Below are positions 58,476 through 64,000 of a stretch of DNA of 64,000 nt, piece after piece. The stretch spans positions 310,001-374,000 of the forward strand of contig NZ_FWFL01000004.1 of the NCBI RefSeq assembly GCF_900172295.1. The letters are read 5' to 3'. Position numbers and translations under genes: made by a program. How positions within the stretch are numbered: position 1 is the stretch's first letter; every line of letters begins with the position of its first letter. The notes below the pieces were generated by a model. The model was not told the DNA's origin. It searched no databases and saw nothing but the letters and a program-made list of their open reading frames with translations. The DNA comes from Roseovarius litorisediminis (GTDB lineage Bacteria > Pseudomonadota > Alphaproteobacteria > Rhodobacterales > Rhodobacteraceae).

Positions 58476-59183
58476 ATGAGTACCAAACCAGAAATGAATG
58501 ACGCGCTGCGCAAGAAAATCATCGCGCAGCCTGACGTTATACTTGAAGATCAAGATCTTATGCGCGCCCTCATTGCTGCCAATGAACAGTCGATGGGCGG
58601 CAACATCGTCGATCTGCGTGGTATCGCGATGAAACGGCTAGAGGCTCGGTTGGATCGGCTGGAAGACACGCATCGCAGTGTCATCGCAGCAGCATACGAA
58701 AATCTGGCGGGGACAAATCAGATTCATCGGGCCATTCTGCGCATGCTGGACCCGACTGAATTTGAAAGCTTTCTGCGTGATCTCGATGGTGACGTGGCCA
58801 GCATTTTGCGGGTGGAATCTGTCAAGCTGGTGCTGGAATCGGTGCAGAACGACAATGATCCAGCAGTGAATCGGTTGGGCAATGTCCTGTCAGTGGCTGA
58901 ACCAGGCTTTATCCATGAATACCTGTCTGGCGGGCGTAATACGCCCCTGCGCCAGGTCACCCTGCGCCAGGTTCATGAAGGCGACATTCAGATATACGGG
59001 CGGGACGCCGGATTTGTGCGTTCTGAGGCCTGCCTTCTGCTTGATTTTGGCAAAGACCGCCTGCCTGGCATGCTGGCCTTGGGGGCCGAGGACCCGCATC
59101 AGTTTACGCCGCAGCAGGGCACTGACCTTCTGGCCTTTTTTGCAGGTGTTTTTGAACGGGCAATGCGCGGCTGGTTGTCATGA
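58476..59183 (+). CDS. DUF484 family protein
   Basis: 235 residues with an N-terminal coiled-coil part (RLEARLDRLEDTHRSVIAAA) and a GAF-like DUF484 domain (about 80-230; DPTEFESFLRDLDGDVASIL, ACLLLDFGKDRLPGMLALGAEDPHQFTP). DUF484 genes are commonly next to xerC; their function is unknown. GAGG lies before the ATG, and its stop overlaps the xerC start by 4 nt (ATGA). Confidence 0.92.
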   Translation: MSTKPEMNDALRKKIIAQPDVILEDQDLMRALIAANEQSMGGNIVDLRGIAMKRLEARLDRLEDTHRSVIAAAYENLAGTNQIHRAILRMLDPTEFESFLRDLDGDVASILRVESVKLVLESVQNDNDPAVNRLGNVLSVAEPGFIHEYLSGGRNTPLRQVTLRQVHEGDIQIYGRDAGFVRSEACLLLDFGKDRLPGMLALGAEDPHQFTPQQGTDLLAFFAGVFERAMRGWLS

Positions 59184-60100
59184 TCAGTCCGGCCGCCCGC
59201 GACGCGTTGCAGGGCTGGCTGGACGCACAAAAGGCCCTGAAGGGTGCAGCCGCGAACACTCTGGCGGCCTATTCAAGTGACGTGAACGATTTTCTGGCCT
59301 TTATGACCATGCACAAGGGCGAACCCCAGGGGTTGGCACCACTGGCCCGAATCAGCGTCGGCGATATGCGCAGTTGGATGGCCTTTACCCGTAGCCGCGA
59401 TGTCGGGCCGCGCTCGCTGGCGCGAAAATTGTCCGCAGTCAAAAGCTTTTATCGCTGGCTGTCCGAGCGGGAAGGATTTGAACCTACCGCTGTTCTCGCT
59501 GCCCGTTCACCAAAATTTCAACGCAAATTACCGCGCCCGCTGTCGCCAGATGCGGCACAGGATATGATCAACACCCTTGAAATGCAGTCCGAAACGCCTT
59601 GGGTCGCGGCACGCGATCAGGCTGTGGTGACCCTGCTTTATGGCTGTGGGCTGCGGATTTCCGAAGCCCTGAGCCTGACCGGCGCCGATCTGCCTCTGTG
59701 CGACTCCCTCAGGATAACTGGCAAAGGGGGCAAGGAACGGATCGTGCCGGTGATCGCGCCCGCGCGTGACGCCGTGGCGCATTACGTTCACCTCTGCCCC
59801 TTCCCGATTGAGGCGGGAACACCACTTTTTCTGGGGGTGCGCGGAGGCAAACTCAATCCAAGGGCGATCCAAAAGGTCGTGGAACAAACCCGTTTGCAAC
59901 TGGGCCTGCCCGCCAGTGCCACACCGCACGCGATGCGCCACAGCTTTGCCACCCATCTGCTGAATGCAGGCGGCGATCTGCGCGCGATACAGGAACTTTT
60001 GGGCCATGCCTCACTGTCGACCACCCAGGCTTATACCGCTGTCGATACCGCGCGACTGATGGAAGTCTACAATCGCAGCCACCCGCACGGTCAGCGCTGA
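59180..60100 (+). CDS. xerC: tyrosine recombinase XerC
   Basis: A 306-residue housekeeping recombinase that, with XerD, resolves chromosome dimers at dif. The full catalytic set is visible: R159 (GCGLRISEAL), K182 (TGKGGKER), H250 and R253 (HAMRHSF), H276 (LGHASLSTTQ) and Y285. An N-terminal SAM-like core-binding domain covers about 1-100. Coupled to DUF484; this context argues against a phage integrase. Confidence 0.96.
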   Translation: MISPAARDALQGWLDAQKALKGAAANTLAAYSSDVNDFLAFMTMHKGEPQGLAPLARISVGDMRSWMAFTRSRDVGPRSLARKLSAVKSFYRWLSEREGFEPTAVLAARSPKFQRKLPRPLSPDAAQDMINTLEMQSETPWVAARDQAVVTLLYGCGLRISEALSLTGADLPLCDSLRITGKGGKERIVPVIAPARDAVAHYVHLCPFPIEAGTPLFLGVRGGKLNPRAIQKVVEQTRLQLGLPASATPHAMRHSFATHLLNAGGDLRAIQELLGHASLSTTQAYTAVDTARLMEVYNRSHPHGQR

Positions 60101-60195
60101 GTCTCACGCATATGTGACGCCCCATTACGTTTGAATCGTGCAAGTGTGCGCTCAAAGAAATCACCATATTCTTTGAACAAAATGGAGAGGTCATA

Positions 60196-60783
60196 ATGAA
60201 ACAACCGTTTTTCACCGCCGCAACCCTGATGGCAGGTCTGATGTTTGGACAAACAGCTATGGCAGGCAACTGCGCTGTCGATGTGGAGGACCCGTTTGAT
60301 CTGGATGAGGCCGGCATCATCGCGCTGTACGACTGCATGAAAGACAAGATGGTTGAGAGCTACACCAAAGGCGATAACGAGGTCGCCAAAGAATACCGCA
60401 ACTGGACAGTCAGTTCGACCCGGCCTGCGGTGGCGGGCCCACATGGCAACCGCCTTTTGCAGACCTTTGCCAATGACATTGCCGCCGAGCAATATCTAAA
60501 ATTCGCCGAAGAGGGCGTTGAAATGCCCGCAGGTTCGGTGCTCGCCAAGGAAAGCATAAAGATCAGCAGCAAGAAAAAAATCGGCCAGGTGGGCCCGCTT
60601 TTCATCATGACGAAACTGGAAGAAGGTGGCGCACCAGACACCGGTGACTGGCTGTACAGCGCCGTTCAACCAAACGGCAAACCCATGAAATTCAAGCAGA
60701 GCTTTTGCCACGATTGCCACATCGGTTGGGAATCACAGGATGCTCTGGCCTACCCGATGGAAGAGGTTCGCGTGTCGAACTAA
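60196..60783 (+). CDS. cytochrome P460-like c-type heme protein
   Basis: 195 residues with a Sec signal peptide (about 1-23, AMA-GNC) and one c-type heme site, CHDCH at residues 171-175 near the C-terminus. The fold-length and the single late CxxCH match the cytochrome P460/cytochrome c'-beta family, which detoxifies hydroxylamine or binds NO. The cross-linking lysine cannot be confirmed from sequence alone. GGAGAGG precedes the ATG. Followed by a terminator. Confidence 0.8.
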   Translation: MKQPFFTAATLMAGLMFGQTAMAGNCAVDVEDPFDLDEAGIIALYDCMKDKMVESYTKGDNEVAKEYRNWTVSSTRPAVAGPHGNRLLQTFANDIAAEQYLKFAEEGVEMPAGSVLAKESIKISSKKKIGQVGPLFIMTKLEEGGAPDTGDWLYSAVQPNGKPMKFKQSFCHDCHIGWESQDALAYPMEEVRVSN

Positions 60784-60805
60784 GGCGTCAAAGCCGCAGG
60801 ATTTT

Positions 60806-60834
60806 CCCGGTGTCGCAAGACGCCGGGCTTTTTC
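60806..60834 (+). terminator. Rho-independent terminator after the P460-like gene
   Basis: CCCGGTGTC pairs with GACGCCGGG (one G-T) across a GCAA tetraloop, followed by CTTTTTC. It separates the P460-like gene from pcs. Confidence 0.82.
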
Positions 60835-60870
60835 TTTGCATCTTACAGACGTATCGGCCATTAAGCGGGC

Positions 60871-61578
60871 ATGACGCCGCAACTAAAAGCTTTACTGGTT
60901 CATCTGTTGACAGCCACGGGGGCTGTTTTTGCCATGCTGGCAATGCTGGCTGCCGTAGATGGCAAGTGGAGCCTGATGTTTCTGTGGCTGGTGGTTGCCT
61001 TTGCCGTGGATGGGGTCGACGGGCCGCTGGCGCGCAAATATCACGTCAAGAAATTCGCGCCTAACTTTGACGGCGTGTTGCTGGATCTGATCATTGATTA
61101 TCTGACCTATGTCTTCATACCGGCATTTGCCTTATTCAAATCAGACCTGCTACCAGGATGGACCGGGTGGTTTGCAATCATCATCATCACCTTTTCAAGC
61201 GCCTTGTATTTTGCCGACAATCGCATGAAAACGTTGGATAATTCATTTTCAGGATTCCCGGGTTGCTGGAATATGCTGGTGCTTGTTCTGTTTGCAATCG
61301 AGCCGAATTTCTGGATCATCGTCGCCCTTGTTGCCGCCCTGGCGGCTGCAATGTTCCTGCCGCTGAAATTCATCCACCCGGTCCGGACTGAGCGCTGGCG
61401 GTCCATATCGCTGCCGATTGCCTTTGCCTGGACCTTCTTTGCCGGATGGGCGGCCTGGGTGGATTTCCATCCTCAAAGCTGGGCGCATTGGGGGCTGACG
61501 GCGACCAGCATCTACCTGATTTTTGCAGGCATCGCACAACAACTGATTCCCGCCAGAAAGAAACCAGATCTATCGTAA
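60871..61578 (+). CDS. pcs: phosphatidylcholine synthase
   Basis: A 235-residue inner-membrane CDP-alcohol phosphatidyltransferase that makes phosphatidylcholine directly from CDP-diacylglycerol and choline. The CDP-OH-P motif is at about 50-76: DGPLAR, then G68, D72 and D76 (DGVLLDLIIDYLTY), with the longer spacer typical of Pcs. About eight membrane helices. Its presence implies a choline-using, PC-containing membrane, common in roseobacters. A GTAC repeat follows its stop. Confidence 0.94.
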   Translation: MTPQLKALLVHLLTATGAVFAMLAMLAAVDGKWSLMFLWLVVAFAVDGVDGPLARKYHVKKFAPNFDGVLLDLIIDYLTYVFIPAFALFKSDLLPGWTGWFAIIIITFSSALYFADNRMKTLDNSFSGFPGCWNMLVLVLFAIEPNFWIIVALVAALAAAMFLPLKFIHPVRTERWRSISLPIAFAWTFFAGWAAWVDFHPQSWAHWGLTATSIYLIFAGIAQQLIPARKKPDLS

Positions 61579-61583
61579 GGCCT

Positions 61584-61609
61584 GTACGTTTTGTACGTCG
61601 GTTTTGTAC
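61584..61609 (+). repeat. GTAC repeat after pcs
   Basis: Three GTAC cores at 61584, 61593 and 61606, spaced 9 and 13 bp, beginning five bases after the pcs stop. The minus strand after ruvB (49940-49915) has the same 9/13 spacing and a nearly identical sequence. It is not a terminator-like hairpin with a T-run, and not a gene. Confidence 0.75.
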
Positions 61610-61725
61610 AAAAAACAGGGCGATTTCAGAATGCCGCTTACACAACCGCCCCCCCTAAAGAGCGCAAACTGAATGGAATACGCGCCTCTCCTTAATCTGA
61701 TATCTCTGGTTCAAGGTGTAACGCC

Positions 61726-62193
61726 TTAGATCAGCAAGCCAGCCGCCCCTTCGTGTCGTAGCAGCCAGACCTTGCTTTCGACCCCGCCATTCCCGGAAAA
61801 CCCACCCAACGAGGATGCCCCCAATATCCGGTGGCACGGAATGATCACCGGTATCGGATTGCCGCCGCAAGCATTGCCCACCGCCTGCGCCGAAGCGTTC
61901 AGATCAGCCGCCAAATCGCCATAGGTCCGCGTATCACCAAGGCGGATCGCCAACATCGCGTCACAGACCGCGCGCTGGAAATCTGAGCCTTCAACGTAAA
62001 GCGGCAAATCGAACCGGCCAAGCCGACCGTCAAAATAGGCACGCAACTGGCGCAGGGCTTCGTCCAGCTCGGGGGTAGTGGACTCGGTGGTGTTGCATGC
62101 CGCGCCTTTTTCCCAACTCAGCCGTCTGATGGTGCCGCCTTGTGCCACGACGGTCATCAGGCCAAGGGGCGTATCGAGACGGGCCGCGGGCAT
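61726..62193 (-). CDS. ogt: methylated-DNA-[protein]-cysteine S-methyltransferase
   Basis: A 155-residue suicide repair protein that removes methyl from O6-methylguanine. The acceptor C120 lies in the PCHR motif (VIIPCHRILGASSLGGFSG). The upstream TYGDLAADL (90-98) and AVGNACGGNPIPV segments are also canonical. Monocistronic-looking; lies 17 nt after the OmpA-family gene. Confidence 0.95.
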   Translation of the reverse strand: MPAARLDTPLGLMTVVAQGGTIRRLSWEKGAACNTTESTTPELDEALRQLRAYFDGRLGRFDLPLYVEGSDFQRAVCDAMLAIRLGDTRTYGDLAADLNASAQAVGNACGGNPIPVIIPCHRILGASSLGGFSGNGGVESKVWLLRHEGAAGLLI

Positions 62194-62210
62194 GAACGGT
62201 TTCCTTCTTT

Positions 62211-63152
62211 CTATTCGGTATTGAGCAAAACCGCCTCGACCCGGCGATTGGCCTCGCGCCCTTCCTGCGTAAGATTGGGGGCAACGGGCGCAAGATACCC
62301 CATGCCTTCCGCCTCAAGCTGATCACGCGGTACATCGTAGGAGTCGACAAGCCGTTCCAACACCGACGCTGCTCGTTTGCGCGACAGGGCAATATTGACG
62401 TCAAGCCCACCGACCGCATCGGTGTGCCCCACAAGGGCCACTCGACGCGTTTCGTCGGATTTCAGATAGTCCGCCAGATCAACAAGCGAGGCATAGGGCC
62501 CCGCGCCAAGCGAGACCGAACCGCTTTCGAACTCAAGATCCGCAAGAATGGTATGTCCGTACTGGACCAGCGCACTGGCAATTTTTCCATCCGGTGCAGG
62601 TGTCGGGCGGCTGACGGGGCCGTTGGGATCAACCTTGAGGGGTTCAACCCCGCCAGGATCGACATGGGTGATCTGCACATAGGCGGTGACGCCCGAGCGG
62701 CTGACGATGACCGAAACGTAATCGGCACCGGACCCCGGAATTCCCTTGCGCGCGGCCAGAAAGCGATAGTCGAAAAGATCCACGAACATATCAGGCGCAG
62801 GCAGAATGGGTGTGTTGAACCGGAAATCAAATCCGCCGCATTCCTGACCACTGCAATCATAAAGCAGGTCATATCCAGCCTCTTCCAACTGGTCGCGCAG
62901 CGGCTGAACGACCTGAAGGGTAGTCATGCTTTGAGCCGAGATCCGCCAGGCCTGCTGCAGCACGCTGCCTTCGATTTCCAGTGTCGGCAGGGAATTATCG
63001 ACATAGGGGCCTACGGGCAAAAGGTAACTGTCTGCCCGGCTGATCACCTCGGCGGTCAGGGTGGCATTGCCGGGTAATGACAGATCCAGCGCCCCGCCCG
63101 CATCGGCGGGCAGGATCAGGGCGGCCAGCAGTGCCAGTCGCGCCCGGATCAT
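62211..63152 (-). CDS. OmpA-family cell-wall protein with DUF4892-like region
   Basis: 313 residues with a signal peptide (about 1-20). The middle part (about 60-190) includes LLYDCSGQECGGFDFRF and resembles DUF4892 lipid/outer-membrane proteins; that match is tentative. The OmpA peptidoglycan-binding domain occupies about 200-313 (ILADLEFESGSVSLGAG, VALVGHTDAVGGLDVNIALS, RKRAASVLERLVD). Probably an outer-membrane or periplasmic envelope protein. It starts one base after the CMD-family gene stop. Confidence 0.85.
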   Translation of the reverse strand: MIRARLALLAALILPADAGGALDLSLPGNATLTAEVISRADSYLLPVGPYVDNSLPTLEIEGSVLQQAWRISAQSMTTLQVVQPLRDQLEEAGYDLLYDCSGQECGGFDFRFNTPILPAPDMFVDLFDYRFLAARKGIPGSGADYVSVIVSRSGVTAYVQITHVDPGGVEPLKVDPNGPVSRPTPAPDGKIASALVQYGHTILADLEFESGSVSLGAGPYASLVDLADYLKSDETRRVALVGHTDAVGGLDVNIALSRKRAASVLERLVDSYDVPRDQLEAEGMGYLAPVAPNLTQEGREANRRVEAVLLNTE

Positions 63153-63153
63153 C

Positions 63154-63726
63154 CTAGCGGGCCTGCGCGTGATATTCGGGGTTGGGCTGCATGCCAGTGG
63201 CGCTGGCGACCCGGTTGGTCATGTTGAAAAACCCCGCCACATTGGCGATGTCCCAGATGTCGCGCTCGCTAAAGCCCACGGCGCGCAGCGCATTGCGGTC
63301 TTCTTCTTCAATCGTGGCACTGGCCGTGGTCACCTTGGCCGCGAAATCCAGCATCGCGCGCTGGCGGGCGTCAAGGGGCGCCACGCGATAATTCATCACC
63401 ATCGCCTCGCCCAGGGCCGGATCACCAGACAATTGGCGCACCGCAGCGCCATGGGCCACCTGACAGTACCAGCAGCGATTGATCGAGCTGACGACGACCG
63501 CGATCATCTCGCGTTCCAGTTTGGAAAGGCCGCTGTCAGCCAGCATCAGATCATTGTAAAGCGCCGTGAAGGCATTCAGCTTGTCGATATCAAAGGCGTG
63601 CGCCTGAAGCACATTGGGAATCATGCCCAGTTTTTCATTGCAGATATCGAAATATTTTTGCGTGGCTTCGGGCAGCGGGTCGACCATGGGCAGGTCAAGT
63701 GCGGTGGTCTTGTCAGATTTTGTCAT
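63154..63726 (-). CDS. peroxidase-related carboxymuconolactone-decarboxylase family protein
   Basis: A 190-residue AhpD-like protein. The redox/active motif C85-x2-C88-x3-H92 (NRCWYCQVAH) follows an acidic E71/E73 in LEREMIAVVVSS. Length and N-terminus (MTKSDKTTALDLPMVDPLPE) match the uncharacterised peroxidase-related group. It may reduce peroxides or couple to a redox partner; substrate unknown. The ATG at 63726 is preferred over a longer upstream frame. Lies 7 nt after the GNAT gene stop. Confidence 0.88.
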   Translation of the reverse strand: MTKSDKTTALDLPMVDPLPEATQKYFDICNEKLGMIPNVLQAHAFDIDKLNAFTALYNDLMLADSGLSKLEREMIAVVVSSINRCWYCQVAHGAAVRQLSGDPALGEAMVMNYRVAPLDARQRAMLDFAAKVTTASATIEEEDRNALRAVGFSERDIWDIANVAGFFNMTNRVASATGMQPNPEYHAQAR

Positions 63727-63733
63727 CGTTGGA

Positions 63734-64000
63734 TCATGCCTTTTGTCGGTAATGGTACTGTTCCACAAGCGTCAGCCCCAGGGAAGTGTAGAGCGCATTG
63801 GCGCCGGTATTGTTCTGGCGGCAGACGACTGACATATGGGTGGCGCCGTTTTCCTGAGCCCATATCGCGGCCTGCTGCATCATGTAACGGCCCATGTTCT
63901 GGCGGCGACTGCGGGGATGCACCTCAAGCGCGTGCACCATGGCGATATTTTCGTGAATGGCACAAAAGGCGGTTCCGGCCGGGCGGTTGTCGGCGCGGCC
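63734..64000 (-). CDS. GNAT acetyltransferase, C-terminal part (cut by window edge)
   Basis: 88 residues of a protein entering from the right edge. HALEVHPRSRRQNMGRYMMQ is the acetyl-CoA-binding loop (R/Q-x-x-G-x-G/A region), and VCRQNNTGANALYTSLGL plus VEQYHYRQKA form the typical GNAT C-terminus. The start codon and N-terminal half lie outside the window. Substrate unknown. Likely co-transcribed with the CMD-family gene. Confidence 0.85.
   Translation of the reverse strand, partial: GRADNRPAGTAFCAIHENIAMVHALEVHPRSRRQNMGRYMMQQAAIWAQENGATHMSVVCRQNNTGANALYTSLGLTLVEQYHYRQKA

Noticed and set aside
59180-60100. Phage or integron integrase
   Set aside because: The recombinase has XerC length and motifs and is translationally coupled to DUF484, the usual housekeeping context; no phage genes or attachment site are nearby.

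Overview
The window reads as chromosomal DNA of a marine-type alphaproteobacterium of the Rhodobacteraceae (Roseobacter group). This is inferred from the aa3 oxidase gene order (ctaC-ctaB-small ORF-ctaG-ctaE-SURF1-thrC-M16 protease), Flp pilins with the VDWVVLTAA core, the block ruvCAB / ybgC-tolQRAB-pal-cpoB-tilS-ftsH, phosphatidylcholine synthase, a DUF1127 protein and an FnrL-type box. No rRNA, tRNA, CRISPR array, insertion sequence or prophage was seen. Most genes are tightly packed, often with 1-4 nt stop/start overlaps and several GTG or TTG starts.

Layout. 1-7.8 kb (minus): a cut-off metallo-beta-lactamase-fold gene, a GNAT acetyltransferase, an M16 protease, threonine synthase and the cytochrome c oxidase assembly operon. 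An FnrL-type box lies between ctaC and the divergent tldD. 8-15 kb (plus): tldD, dprA (with a CtrA-like site), topA and a two-subunit 3-oxoacid CoA-transferase. 15.2-28.7 kb: a complete-looking Tad/Flp pilus core locus with a divergent lytic transglycosylase, two Flp pilins, cpaB, cpaC, an OmpA-type lipoprotein, cpaE, cpaF, tadB, tadC, two TPR lipoproteins, the prepilin peptidase and a conserved but uncharacterised AAA+ ATPase. Three stem-loop terminators cut this locus into units. 28.7-34.2 kb: an outer-membrane barrel, the ligase-associated helicase/phosphoesterase pair (lhr-like, pdeM), a membrane LytTR regulator and a thioesterase.

34.2-38.6 kb (minus): folD and fhs (one-carbon metabolism), a MOSC protein and a Tam-like methyltransferase. 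38.6-47.4 kb (minus): ftsH, tilS and the Tol-Pal envelope system with ybgC. 47.4-52.2 kb (minus): a TauE/SafE permease, thpR, an unknown gene and the RuvABC Holliday-junction machinery. 52.4-57.7 kb: a DUF1127 protein, a small membrane protein, prmA, an MFS transporter and priA. 57.8-61.6 kb (plus): transaldolase, DUF484, xerC, a cytochrome-P460-like protein and phosphatidylcholine synthase. 61.7-64 kb (minus): ogt, an OmpA-family protein, a peroxidase-related (CMD) protein and a cut-off GNAT gene.

The most interesting unexplained signals are the AAA+ ATPase closing the Tad locus, a GTAC-rich repeat present after both ruvB and pcs, the CtrA-like site before dprA, the FnrL box at the oxidase/tldD junction, and the helicase/PdeM pair without its usual ligase and exonuclease partners.
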